From a virus: DNA of 20,088 nucleotides. This document shows positions 1-6,655 of this stretch, piece after piece. Position 1 is the stretch's first letter. Each line of letters starts with the position of its first letter. A program made the position numbers and the translations under genes. The notes below the pieces were generated by a model, which ran no database searches, was not told where the DNA came from, and saw nothing but the letters and a program-made list of their open reading frames with translations. The stretch spans positions 1 to 20,088 of the IMG/VR virus record IMGVR_UViG_3300024520_000612. One strand, given 5' to 3'.

Positions 1-245
1 CGCGGGGTCCAGAACCACCCAAGCGAATCACTTGGTCGTCCTCCTCGTCCTCCCGGGACACGACATCTGGAAGGGAGCCACCGGGGAGTCCCCCCCTATT
101 CGAAATACTCCCCCCGGGTATACCCCCCTCTCCTCTCTTCTCTATCACTTTTAGAAAAGAAGGACATGGAGGACATGGTGACACGACGCGGCCTGAAACC
201 CTGCATCCACCGGGACATGTCCTTCCTCAACAGACCCATTTCGAT
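1..245. other. Gene-free, pyrimidine-rich left leader
   Basis: No convincing gene lies before 366. The stretch from about 90 to 150 is dominated by runs of C and then CT repeats, and contains the palindrome GGGTATACCC near 118. Plus-strand frame 1 stays open from base 1 to 384. Its product is a low-complexity Pro/Arg/Ser string that runs through promoter P1, so I do not call it. The region could be the end of an upstream intergenic segment, a genome terminus, or a regulatory leader; the sequence does not decide. Confidence 0.5.
162..222. repeat. Three GGACATG copies upstream of promoter P1
   Basis: GGACATG occurs at 162-168, 171-177 and 213-219. The first two are spaced 9 bases apart as a tandem repeat (GGACATGGA, then GGACATGGT). 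The third lies in the perfect palindrome GGACATGTCC at 213-222. They sit 35-100 bases upstream of the P1 -35 box, a plausible place for a regulator to bind. That role is inference; I did not see the motif clustered near the other three promoters. Confidence 0.4.
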
Positions 246-294
246 GATAAACAGATACTTGACAGGACGCGCCCCGTGTGCTACAATGGGGGTC
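246..294 (+). promoter_or_regulatory. Promoter P1, sigma70-type
   Basis: The -35 box TTGACA (259-264) and -10 box TACAAT (282-287) are separated by exactly 17 bases. An upstream TGATAAACAGATAC block and a GTGTG just before the -10 box match three other promoters in the window. Transcription should start near 294 and drive the small early genes from 366. P1 is the only copy with TACAAT rather than TATACT. Confidence 0.85.
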
Positions 295-365
295 GGACCG
301 GGGTGCCGTGTGCATTCCGCAGAAGGACGGGACAATCCCGCCCGGGACGAGACAAGGAGCCAGAA

Positions 366-542
366 ATGGACAACATGGAAATGACAGTGGAGGGCGACAC
401 GCTTACAATCGTAGTCAACCTCAAACAGGACCTCGGGTTATCGAAGTCAGGCAAGACCCGAATCATCGCTACCAGCCGGGGCAACGCAAAAATCCCCGGG
501 TCCGATGCAACCATCGGCCTAAACGTCTATCGGAAAGTGTGA
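366..542 (+). CDS. Small conserved phage protein, 58 aa
   Basis: This is the first gene downstream of P1. I chose ATG 366 because AGGAG lies at 355-359, six bases upstream; longer in-frame versions begin inside the promoter leader. The product is a short soluble protein with an N-terminal beta-rich part (EGDTLTIVVNLKQ) and a C-terminal SGKTRIIATSRGN/GLNVYRKV segment. This pattern resembles a small hypothetical protein I recall from many proteobacterial phages and prophages, but no function is known to me. A terminator-like hairpin follows at 550-594, so it may be transcribed largely alone, as a highly expressed early message. Confidence 0.8.
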   Translation: MDNMEMTVEGDTLTIVVNLKQDLGLSKSGKTRIIATSRGNAKIPGSDATIGLNVYRKV

Positions 543-549
543 ACCACAA

Positions 550-594
550 AGTCCCTCTCCCGCTATTATGCAGAATAGGGCGGGGGGCTTTTTA
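550..594 (+). terminator. Probable rho-independent terminator
   Basis: CCCGC/TATT at 559-567 can pair with AATA/GGGCGGG at 574-584 around a 6-base loop, with a two-base bulge. The stem is followed by GGGGC and a TTTTT run at 589-593. It begins eight bases after the stop of the first early gene. The bulge makes it imperfect, so read-through into the following small genes is likely. Confidence 0.6.
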
Positions 595-617
595 GTCCAC
601 ACCAACAGGAGAATACA

Positions 618-800
618 GTGGCAATAACGAAAGCAGTACCAAAGTACAACCTGCGAGTTGTTGAACTCAACAGCGACGCAGTGGTTTACGAAGAGGAGCT
701 GATAATCAAGCGTTACGACGGGGGTGTGTTCATTGACAACCTCGCAAACGCGATGCTGGTCAGCATGGAAGACGCAATAGAGGAGGCTGAAAATGCCTAA
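618..800 (+). CDS. Hypothetical early protein, 60 aa, GTG start
   Basis: This is a small acidic protein of unknown function. The GTG at 618 is the likely start because AGGAG sits at 607-611 with a six-base spacer. The sequence is beta-rich at first (YNLRVVELNSDAVVYEEE) and ends in an acidic helix (MEDAIEEAENA). It overlaps the next gene by 8 bases, which suggests translational coupling. I recognise no motif. Its place among short early genes is typical of phage host-takeover proteins, but that is only position-based inference. Confidence 0.7.
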   Translation: MAITKAVPKYNLRVVELNSDAVVYEEELIIKRYDGGVFIDNLANAMLVSMEDAIEEAENA

Positions 801-1029
801 TTTGATCATAATCATGGTCAACGGCAAGCCCGAGTTCGCCACTTTGAACAGAGAAGTGGCGGCACGGGTTGTGACCGAAATGGAGCGGGGGGCTGTCAAT
901 CCGAACCACCCGATCGTGGTAACAGAAATGGAGCCGCACCTTGAAACACCGGAGTCTTGGCTTGGCGAACCCAAGCGAATCGAGCACCCGGAAGACATGC
1001 ACCAACACCGGTTTAACCCGGATTGGTAA
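793..1029 (+). CDS. Hypothetical early protein, 78 aa
   Basis: The start ATG 793 lies inside the end of the preceding gene, with GAGGAGG just upstream. The protein opens with a beta strand (NLIIIMVNGKP), has a charged helix in the middle (REVAARVVTEMERG), and ends in a Glu/His/Pro-rich tail that looks disordered. No domain is recognised. The next gene starts ten bases after its stop, so the two are probably co-expressed. Confidence 0.7.
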   Translation: MPNLIIIMVNGKPEFATLNREVAARVVTEMERGAVNPNHPIVVTEMEPHLETPESWLGEPKRIEHPEDMHQHRFNPDW

Positions 1030-1038
1030 GGAGGCACA

Positions 1039-1371
1039 ATGAGCAAGCCAGACATTGGCCCTAACACTGAGCGGTTTGCAAAGCACATTGAACAGTGTAC
1101 GAGCCACATTCACTTTATGAACCGGGACGGCAAAGGGTTCAGAGAGCGCAACCACGTAGCAGAAGCACGTTGGTACATCGCTTACCACAACGCACGAGAC
1201 ATGTGCGAAACTTACAAAATCAAGGACTGGGCGGATTGCGTCTTGGTCGGAATCCCGGCCCTAACCGATGAAACCGTGGGCTACTATTGCCATTACATCG
1301 GGGACGAAGACGAGCAGGAATGCTGGGCAGGGGAGCCAACACGGGCTGAACTGGTAGCGTGGTTTAGCTAA
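1039..1371 (+). CDS. Hypothetical early protein, 110 aa
   Basis: ATG 1039 follows an AAGGAGG ribosome-binding site at good spacing. The product is rich in His, Cys, Trp and Tyr, for example CTSHIHF, ARWYIAYHNARDMC and YYCHYIGDEDEQEC. The His/Cys spacing is not a standard zinc finger, though metal binding is possible. It is otherwise unrecognised. The stop TAA is fused to the upstream block of promoter P2 (TAATAAACAG), so the gene ends exactly where the next transcription unit begins. Confidence 0.7.
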   Translation: MSKPDIGPNTERFAKHIEQCTSHIHFMNRDGKGFRERNHVAEARWYIAYHNARDMCETYKIKDWADCVLVGIPALTDETVGYYCHYIGDEDEQECWAGEPTRAELVAWFS

Positions 1372-1418
1372 TAAACAGATACTTGACAAGGACCCCCGAG
1401 TGTGGTATACTGGGGGGT
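1372..1418 (+). promoter_or_regulatory. Promoter P2, sigma70-type
   Basis: TTGACA (1383-1388) and TATACT (1406-1411) are separated by 17 bases, with TGTGG directly before the -10 box. The ATAAACAGATAC block upstream matches P1, P3 and P4. The predicted start, near 1418, lies in a near-palindrome whose core CCCGATCGGG (1419-1428) could fold at the very 5' end of the message. It should drive genes from 1443. Confidence 0.88.
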
Positions 1419-1442
1419 CCCGATCGGGCCAGAGGAAACGCA

Positions 1443-1637
1443 ATGGAAGTTTGGGTAACAGACCCCACAGACGGGGACGAAATTCACGGAAGTGGAGATT
1501 TCGACGAAAGGTGGGCGGAGATAGGGCGCAACGTGAAGTTCATGCTGCAGACCTATAATCCGGATACCACGTGGCTGAATCTGCATATTTCACATGACGG
1601 TAAACCGTCGTATCATCGCACAATCGTGCGCAAGTAA
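1443..1637 (+). CDS. Hypothetical protein, 64 aa
   Basis: This is the first gene after P2. ATG 1443 is preceded by AGAGGAAACGCA; a longer reading would start inside the promoter and is rejected. The protein begins with an acidic segment (DPTDGDEIHGSGDFDERW) and ends with an apparent strand-turn-strand (TTWLNLHISHDGKPSYHRTIVRK). No family is recognised. Confidence 0.7.
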   Translation: MEVWVTDPTDGDEIHGSGDFDERWAEIGRNVKFMLQTYNPDTTWLNLHISHDGKPSYHRTIVRK

Positions 1638-1658
1638 GTTAACACAGGAGTAGTAACT

Positions 1659-2054
1659 ATGTTACAGCAAATGAAGGAGGAGTTGGTAAGCTCCAGCGAG
1701 GCAGTTACACGTGTCGCTAGTTATTACCACACGCACAAACAGGAAATTGAGCGTGTTGCAGTAGCCTTCGTAAAGATCGACACACAATCAGCCAGAGTCA
1801 CGGATGGTTGTATCGATCTGAACGTCACAGGCGATAAGCACGTGCTAGCCGCATGCTTTCACGCCTTCCGTAAGCTGGGGTACGAACCTAGCGAACGACC
1901 CGGACCCAAACTGGAGTCCAGTTTTGCATGCAATTGGGAGCATCCCCAACATAAATGCAAGTGGTGGCTCTACTTCTCGTCGACCAAATGCACCCGCATC
2001 AAGGTTGGCACTGAAATGAGAGAAGTCGCCATCTACGAAACGGTCTGCGAATGA
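1659..2054 (+). CDS. Hypothetical protein, 131 aa
   Basis: ATG 1659 follows ACAGGAGTAGTAACT, a good ribosome-binding site. The N-terminal 30 residues look helical. The middle is beta-rich (ERVAVAFVKIDTQSARV, CIDLNVTG). The C-terminal half holds four Cys (ACNWEHPQHKCKWWLYFSSTKC, then the terminal TVCE), which may be structural or metal-binding. It overlaps the next gene by 4 bases (ATGA). No function is recognised. Confidence 0.7.
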   Translation: MLQQMKEELVSSSEAVTRVASYYHTHKQEIERVAVAFVKIDTQSARVTDGCIDLNVTGDKHVLAACFHAFRKLGYEPSERPGPKLESSFACNWEHPQHKCKWWLYFSSTKCTRIKVGTEMREVAIYETVCE

Positions 2055-2248
2055 ACCTACGCGACGCAAAGAAGCTTAAGGTGGGGGGCATCGTTGATGT
2101 CCCTTACCTTCGTATCGTTGGCGGTGAAATCCTCAAAATTGAACCCGACGACGACCCACGCATCAAGCTGTTAGTTAGGGTGCATAACCCGGGCGGGGCT
2201 ACGTTTACCCTGAACTACAGACACCTGAGAAAACACGATGAGCGGTAA
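2051..2248 (+). CDS. Hypothetical protein, 65 aa
   Basis: The start overlaps the previous stop as ATGA. The small basic protein (MNLRDAKKLKVGGIVDVP...) is predicted to be mostly beta strand and could be a compact SH3-like or OB-like fold, but I see no diagnostic residue. It overlaps the next gene by 11 bases. Tight packing on both sides supports it being real. Confidence 0.68.
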   Translation: MNLRDAKKLKVGGIVDVPYLRIVGGEILKIEPDDDPRIKLLVRVHNPGGATFTLNYRHLRKHDER

Positions 2249-2507
2249 AACCCCACTGGCCCAGCCCATTACCGGGTACACTGTTGCCGTCTTCAAGGAG
2301 GGCGGTAACAACCCGGTGATGGAAGAGGACCTCAAACTTTCAAAAGTGGGCGGTGCCCACATTACCAACCCCGAGGCCTTGATTATGATGATTGAGGACG
2401 CGGTGTTCAAAGTGGAAGACAATTACGATCCTACCCCGTGGTGCCATGTTTGTGGTGCAATGGACCAGAAGGATTGCACCTGTCTTCCCATAGCGGAGAA
2501 CAACTGA
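2238..2507 (+). CDS. Hypothetical protein, 89 aa, with Cys-rich end
   Basis: ATG 2238 overlaps the upstream gene. Residues 68-81 hold a compact cysteine cluster (WCHVCGAMDQKDCTC), with CxxC followed by CxC, that could bind one zinc. The N-terminal two thirds contain a strand-rich part and a helix (PEALIMMIEDAVFKVED). The stop TGA directly abuts the next gene's ATG. No family is recognised; a small zinc-ribbon-like adaptor is the best structural guess. Confidence 0.7.
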   Translation: MSGKTPLAQPITGYTVAVFKEGGNNPVMEEDLKLSKVGGAHITNPEALIMMIEDAVFKVEDNYDPTPWCHVCGAMDQKDCTCLPIAENN

Positions 2508-2690
2508 ATGGACAAGACTGATTGGATGCTCTTTAAAATCATCCACCCTATTCTTCTGTACATCGGATTTGCTTTCCTGTGCGGCCTATTGGTGGCGGCG
2601 ATTGTCGCCCCAGTAGGTTGCGCGGTTAGCCCCCCGGATGGCATGGGGTTTGCCGATTGCATGAAAGCGGAATTTAGTCAACTCTTCTAA
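2508..2690 (+). CDS. Small single-pass membrane protein, 60 aa
   Basis: ATG 2508 immediately follows the stop of the upstream gene. One clear hydrophobic segment spans about residues 12-41 (HPILLYIGFAFLCGLLVAAI, then VAPVGCAV). A short tail with CADC-like spacing follows (FADCMKAEF). The product should lie in the host inner membrane. Early phage membrane peptides can act in superinfection exclusion or membrane alteration, but nothing here proves that. Confidence 0.65.
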   Translation: MDKTDWMLFKIIHPILLYIGFAFLCGLLVAAIVAPVGCAVSPPDGMGFADCMKAEFSQLF

Positions 2691-2701
2691 AGGAGGAGAG
2701 A

Positions 2702-3469
2702 ATGGGTAAGAAACCCGCAGGCTCACTTGAGCCAACAAACGCTGGTGCCGGTAAGTGGTGGAACGGCATAGATTCAGCGGACATTGGGCAGTTAAATGCC
2801 TTGGCCACCGACATCAACAAGGTAGTGGACCAAACCGTAAAGCACGTCGCCAGAGGTAAAATACGGGTAGGGAAATTGCTCTTAGAAGCACGAGCCATGT
2901 TCGTTGAGGATCAGGCGTTCGGCACGTGGCGTAAAGAAAACACAGTGATCCAATCCAAGCAGCACACGCACTATTTGATGCAAGTGGCGGAGCGTTTTGG
3001 CGACGCACCCAAGCTCATCGAAGGTGCGAATTACAGCGTGTTGCAGGAACTGGTGTTAGCGGACCAGAAGGACATCGAGTGGATCGAAGCCAAAATTGAG
3101 GCGGGTGAACCACTACCCACGGTGGTTGAGGTCCGCAAGAAGGTGAAAGAGTCCAAAGGCACCAGTAAGAAGGGAACCGCCCATACCGGGGCAATGAACC
3201 AAGTGGGAATCAGCCCACGCGCCAGCATGAATCAAATCGTGCAAGCGAGTTTAACGCTCCGCATAAAGACGGTACTGGAACGGGAAATGAAGGGGATAGA
3301 AGCGGACTTTATAATCCTCGGAATGGACCCCGACCCACAAACGCCCTGTCACCCTGAAACGCTCAATGCGATCAGGGACTTGTGGCAGGAGGAAACAGAG
3401 CACCCGGATGAACTCAGAGCAATTAGAGATTCATATGACCGGATAACACAGGAGTTTAAAAATTGGTAG
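2702..3469 (+). CDS. DUF3102-like protein, 255 aa
   Basis: The start has a near-perfect ribosome-binding site (AGGAGGAGAGA) before ATG 2702, so high expression is likely. Residues 40-100 carry a helix pattern reminiscent of DUF3102 and related phage or plasmid proteins (GKLLLEARAMF, then FGTWRKENTVIQSKQHTHY, then MQVAERFGD). In such proteins a basic helix-turn-helix-like part is often followed by a coiled coil. A Lys/Gly/Ser linker (KESKGTSKKGT) separates an acidic helical C-terminal domain. DNA binding is plausible; the DUF match is from memory of the pattern and needs a profile search. It overlaps the next gene by 7 bases. Confidence 0.6.
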   Translation: MGKKPAGSLEPTNAGAGKWWNGIDSADIGQLNALATDINKVVDQTVKHVARGKIRVGKLLLEARAMFVEDQAFGTWRKENTVIQSKQHTHYLMQVAERFGDAPKLIEGANYSVLQELVLADQKDIEWIEAKIEAGEPLPTVVEVRKKVKESKGTSKKGTAHTGAMNQVGISPRASMNQIVQASLTLRIKTVLEREMKGIEADFIILGMDPDPQTPCHPETLNAIRDLWQEETEHPDELRAIRDSYDRITQEFKNW

Positions 3470-3798
3470 AAAAGATACCAGAGGAAATCTTGAGGGAAAT
3501 GCACAATGATATGGTCGATTGCGCCAACATTGCATCGTCAGCAATGACGCTTGCAGCGGAACGGTCGCAAGAGTTACAAATCCCGGTGCAAATCACCCTA
3601 ATCACGCTCAAAGTGCTCATTGAGATTAACATTAAGAAGAGCATGGATGAACGTACCCTTCCGGAGCCAGCACGAGAGTTGTGCAGCGCAATCGGCCTCG
3701 ATGAAGGTAAAGCATCCGTTATAGCCCACGAAGAACTAGAGAGGCTAATACGGGCATGGATGGCCCAAGCCAAATACAGGGAGGCAACGGTAGGATAA
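3463..3798 (+). CDS. Hypothetical helical protein, 111 aa, TTG start
   Basis: The TTG at 3463 is the chosen start because AGGAG lies at 3450-3454, eight bases upstream, inside the preceding gene. The protein is predicted to be almost wholly helical: EEILREMHNDMVDCANIASS, VQITLITLKVLIEINIKK, HEELERLIRAWMAQAKYRE. I recognise no family. Its overlap with the DUF3102-like gene suggests co-translation, and possibly a shared complex. Confidence 0.65.
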   Translation: MVEKIPEEILREMHNDMVDCANIASSAMTLAAERSQELQIPVQITLITLKVLIEINIKKSMDERTLPEPARELCSAIGLDEGKASVIAHEELERLIRAWMAQAKYREATVG

Positions 3799-3801
3799 CA
3801 A

Positions 3802-3823
3802 GGAGTCCCGATGTCGGGACCCC
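3802..3823. other. Intergenic hairpin, GTCCCG/CGGGAC family
   Basis: GTCCCG at 3805-3810 pairs with CGGGAC at 3815-3820 around an ATGT loop. After an A/C mismatch, GG at 3802-3803 pairs with CC at 3822-3823. No T-run follows, so it does not look like a classical terminator. It may instead be an RNA processing or stability element between the stop at 3798 and the ATG at 3842. The stem resembles the hairpin at 7585-7606. Confidence 0.55.
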
Positions 3824-3841
3824 AATCACAGGAGTAATGCA

Positions 3842-4108
3842 ATGCAGATAGTAAGATGTAGTAAACAAGCGTGTTACAAAGCGCTAGGTCACGTTGGCAC
3901 TGGTTCATCAGTGTGTTTCCGGCGTCCATTTAACGGTGAAGCTGAAGGTGAGGTCTTCATTGTAACCAAGGTGTGCAGCAGTTATTGGCCTGAAAGAGTT
4001 GATGCCTGCGATAAGACCCCCGTTACTAACCTGCGGACAGGCAAACTCTCCTACGTCGATTCTCAAAGAGACGTAATGATGATGCATGCACAGGTAACGC
4101 TCGAGTAG
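3842..4108 (+). CDS. Hypothetical protein, 88 aa
   Basis: ATG 3842 has AGGAG at 3830-3834, seven bases upstream. The product contains several Cys (VRCSKQACY, SSVCF, KVCSSYW, DACDKTP) and is predicted beta-rich in the middle (EGEVFIVTKVCSSYW). The Cys pairs could form a metal site, but the pattern is irregular. It is the last gene of the P2 unit: promoter P3 starts shortly after the stop. No family is recognised. Confidence 0.68.
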   Translation: MQIVRCSKQACYKALGHVGTGSSVCFRRPFNGEAEGEVFIVTKVCSSYWPERVDACDKTPVTNLRTGKLSYVDSQRDVMMMHAQVTLE

Positions 4109-4116
4109 CATTTCGA

Positions 4117-4166
4117 TAATAAACAGGTACTTGACAGGGACCTCTAGGTGTGGTATACTGGGGGTC
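4117..4166 (+). promoter_or_regulatory. Promoter P3, sigma70-type
   Basis: TTGACA (4131-4136) and TATACT (4154-4159) have a 17-base spacer ending in TGTGG. The upstream block ATAATAAACAGGTAC matches P1, P2 and P4. The predicted start, near 4166, lies in a GGTCCC-TAGC-GGGG element that can form a short 5' hairpin. It should drive the basic protein at 4205 and the helicase at 4691. Confidence 0.88.
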
Positions 4167-4204
4167 CCTAGCGGGGTACCATCAACGCCAGAAGGAGAAG
4201 TTCC

Positions 4205-4687
4205 ATGGCAAAGCAAGAAGAAGCAGAAGTAAAAGAGGTTCGGATCAAACCGAAGCTCGAAAATTACGTCAATGGCGTAAGCGGCTCCGGCAAGCGGACC
4301 AAGAACTGCGGTGACGAAATTGCGCAGGCTCTTGACGGCTTTACGCTGGAGGAAGTTCGGAAAGTCGCAAGTGACATGCGCGACATACCGGTTAAGGAGC
4401 TTGTTGCAAAATACGAGCACCTTAACGATGGGCAGATACGGATGAATCTGGGCAACCTGATTCGTGGTGCCGTTGGCAAGCTCGACAAAGCACACGACAA
4501 GGACAAGGCTGTTGTACCGGGCCTCAAGACCTTGAAGGTGCATTGCGATCCCTTTGCCGGTGCAGTTAAGGCCCGTAACAAGGCCGCTGCGGACGCGAAA
4601 GCGGCTCGTGAAAAGAAAGCTGCCGATAACGCCAAGGCGAAAGCTGCCGAAGCGAAGAAGAAAGGCGACGCAAAGAAAGCCGCGTAA
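4205..4687 (+). CDS. Basic protein with Lys/Ala-rich tail, 160 aa
   Basis: The first gene after P3 starts at ATG 4205 behind AGAAGGAGAAGTTCC. Residues 1-120 look like a compact, partly helical domain (LDGFTLEEVRKVASDMRD, KELVAKYEHLNDGQIRMNLG). From about residue 121 the chain becomes an Ala/Lys repeat (AAADAKAAREKKAADNAKAK and on), similar in composition to histone H1-type or HU-like nucleic-acid-binding tails. I infer DNA or RNA binding from composition only. It lies three bases ahead of the helicase start, so the two are probably made together. Confidence 0.65.
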   Translation: MAKQEEAEVKEVRIKPKLENYVNGVSGSGKRTKNCGDEIAQALDGFTLEEVRKVASDMRDIPVKELVAKYEHLNDGQIRMNLGNLIRGAVGKLDKAHDKDKAVVPGLKTLKVHCDPFAGAVKARNKAAADAKAAREKKAADNAKAKAAEAKKKGDAKKAA

Positions 4688-4690
4688 GCG

Positions 4691-6115
4691 GTGTTCGCCT
4701 ACAAAGTCCCTCCAATGGGCCACCAGTTGGTGGCCCTGCGGAAGGCATATAAGCCGCCAGAGTACGCCCTGTTCCATGAAATGGGAACGGGCAAAACCTA
4801 TACGGCTATAAATTTAGCAGCAGCGCGTTATGAGGCAGGGCTGATTGACGCGCTGGTAGTTATATGTCCAACCCCGATAAAACACATCTGGGAGGCAGAA
4901 CTTGAAAAATTCTGTCCAGTGGACTATTCATGTTGGGTGTGGGAATCAGGCGACCGATCCGGGGAGAAGTGGTTCAGGGTCAAACGGGACGAGCTTAAAG
5001 TTCTGGTGGTCGGGGTGGAATCCCTATCGATCAAGAATGGCCGATCCATCCAAGCAGTCGAATACTTCAAGCGCTTTCATAAGTTCATGTGCGTTGTCGA
5101 CGAATCCAGCCGCATCAAGAATTGGAAAGCGGCTCGGACCAAAACAGTCATTGAAATCGGGGGCTGGGCCGAGTTCAGGCTTATCCTGACAGGAACACCA
5201 GTGACGCAGGGCCTTGAGGACCTATTCGGGCAATTCCTCTTCCTAAACGCCAAAATCATCGACTGTAAGAACTACTTCGTCTTCCGGAACAAATACTGCG
5301 TGATGGGTGGGTTTCAGGGCAAACAGATACTGGGTTACCAGTTTAAAGAGGACTTGTTAGGCAGAGTGGCTCCCTACACCGATTACGTTACCAAGGAACA
5401 ATGCCTCGATCTGCCGGAACAAGTCTATCCGGAACCAATAGTGGTCAAACCCACTGATGAACAGAAGCGTGTGATGTTGCAAATGAAGACAGAATACGCA
5501 ATGGAAGACCAAGGTAAAGAAATCACAGTTAGTACCGTTTTAGAGCGGACTTTACGCTATCAACAGGTGATTGGAGGCACCTTTCCATATGAAGAAGCAG
5601 ACGGAACTTATCAAACAATTCCTATCTCGGGGAAAAACCCCAAACTTGAGGCCCTTATCGAGTACATTGAATTGCTCCCTAGAGAGTCCAAGGTTATCGT
5701 ATGGGCTAGGTTTGTACCAGAAATCGAGTATATTGTTGAGGCCCTTGGATTTGAGTACGGAAGAGAGAGAGTTGTGTCGTTCTATGGGGCCACAACTCAT
5801 GAGGAACGTCGAGAAAATAGTCGACGCATCCAAGAAGACCCGACGTGCCGTTTTATCGTCAGCAATCAGACGGTCGGGGGGTATGGACAGACTTGGACGA
5901 CTCCAAATTTCGTCGTCTACTACAGTAACACCTTTTCATACGAGGACAGGTACCAAAGCGAATCTCGTCCTCATAGAAAGGGACAGGTTAATCACGTTAC
6001 GTACCAAGATATTGAAATGGCTGTACCTCAGGACCGTATGATCTTGAGGGCGGTGCGCAAGAAAAGGAACCTAGCCGAGGAGGTTGAAGATACACTATTA
6101 AAATCTTCGGCATGA
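4691..6115 (+). CDS. SNF2-type superfamily 2 helicase/ATPase
   Basis: This is an ATP-dependent DNA translocase of the SF2/SNF2 class, 474 aa. A Q-type motif (HQLVALRKA) is followed by Walker A (EMGTGKT, residues 30-36). Motif II is unusual, DESS (137-140) instead of DEAH/DExH, and motif III is TGTP (167-170). The helicase C lobe ends in the motif VI region QSESRPHRKGQ (422-432), typical of SNF2 proteins. GTG 4691 is preferred to the internal ATG at 4715 because it keeps FAYKVPPMGHQ intact. The ribosome-binding site is weak and the gene starts three bases after the upstream stop, so coupling is likely. Similar phage proteins act in replication or recombination; the exact substrate is unknown. 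The stop TGA is fused to promoter P4. Confidence 0.88.
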   Translation: MFAYKVPPMGHQLVALRKAYKPPEYALFHEMGTGKTYTAINLAAARYEAGLIDALVVICPTPIKHIWEAELEKFCPVDYSCWVWESGDRSGEKWFRVKRDELKVLVVGVESLSIKNGRSIQAVEYFKRFHKFMCVVDESSRIKNWKAARTKTVIEIGGWAEFRLILTGTPVTQGLEDLFGQFLFLNAKIIDCKNYFVFRNKYCVMGGFQGKQILGYQFKEDLLGRVAPYTDYVTKEQCLDLPEQVYPEPIVVKPTDEQKRVMLQMKTEYAMEDQGKEITVSTVLERTLRYQQVIGGTFPYEEADGTYQTIPISGKNPKLEALIEYIELLPRESKVIVWARFVPEIEYIVEALGFEYGRERVVSFYGATTHEERRENSRRIQEDPTCRFIVSNQTVGGYGQTWTTPNFVVYYSNTFSYEDRYQSESRPHRKGQVNHVTYQDIEMAVPQDRMILRAVRKKRNLAEEVEDTLLKSSA

Positions 6116-6162
6116 TAAACCAGTACTTGACAGGACAGCCCGGATGTGGTATACTGGTGGAC
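6113..6162 (+). promoter_or_regulatory. Promoter P4, sigma70-type
   Basis: TTGACA (6127-6132) and TATACT (6150-6155) have a 17-base spacer ending in TGTGG. The TGATAAACCAGTAC block upstream includes the stop codon of the helicase gene. The predicted start is near 6162. It is the last member of the promoter family I found and is the best candidate to serve the replication and Z-cassette genes downstream. Confidence 0.87.
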
Positions 6163-6199
6163 CGGTGGGGCACATCCCACCACAACACAGGAGTAGTAA

Positions 6200-6655
6200 A
6201 TGGACGACGACCGAAAATCGCAGGTTGAAAGCGCCCTATCGGGCGTAGGTTATGACGAACTAGTGGCCGCTATGTTATCGGCCCAGACCCACCATGCTGA
6301 AATGAAGGCCGCTGCAGCCGAAGCGTGGAATGAAGTTTGTCTTATAGCCCGTCAGATCATCCCTAACCGGATGGACGCTGACAATATCCAAAACATCACG
6401 GTGATCTTGCCGGATGGCAGCAAAAAACAGCTCTTGGTTATGGATCAGGTTAGCGTAAAGACGCCACCTGAGAAGAAGCTTGAGCTTTGGGAGTGGCTAC
6501 GGGATCACGACGCAGCCGAGATAATCACCGAGACGGTGAACTCCAGCACCTTAGCGGCATACGTACGGCAGCAAATGAGAGCGGGTGACCCATACCCCAA
6601 CGACATTTGCGAAGTCAGCGCCTACGCAACCGCTTCCCTCAGAAAGGCGTCGTGA
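6200..6655 (+). CDS. Hypothetical phage protein, 151 aa
   Basis: This is the first gene after P4; ATG 6200 follows ACAGGAGTAGTAA. The N-terminal half is a long helix (YDELVAAMLSAQTHHAEMKA, then EAWNEVCLIARQIIP). A strand pair follows (NITVILPDGSKKQLLVMDQ), then a helical end (PEKKLELWEWLRDHDAAEII). No catalytic motif is visible and I recognise no family. Its place ahead of the replication genes suggests an accessory role there, which is only inference. Confidence 0.65.
   Translation: MDDDRKSQVESALSGVGYDELVAAMLSAQTHHAEMKAAAAEAWNEVCLIARQIIPNRMDADNIQNITVILPDGSKKQLLVMDQVSVKTPPEKKLELWEWLRDHDAAEIITETVNSSTLAAYVRQQMRAGDPYPNDICEVSAYATASLRKAS

Noticed and set aside
1-384. Long plus-strand open frame from the window edge through P1
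   Set aside because: The product is low-complexity Pro/Arg/Ser in its first half, it crosses a strong promoter, and it has no ribosome-binding site.
519-1109. Minus-strand open frame, 196 aa
   Set aside because: It lies opposite three tightly packed plus-strand genes with good ribosome-binding sites, and its composition (Cys, Ser and Val rich) looks like a shadow.
3908-4777. Long minus-strand open frame, 289 aa
   Set aside because: It runs antisense through promoter P3 and two well-supported plus-strand genes. The VKYLFIIEM string it shares with other minus frames is just the translated promoter repeat.
246-6162. CRISPR array or phage-type single-subunit polymerase promoters
   Set aside because: The four repeats are kilobases apart and each has clear -35 and -10 boxes with 17-base spacing, so host sigma70 promoters explain them.
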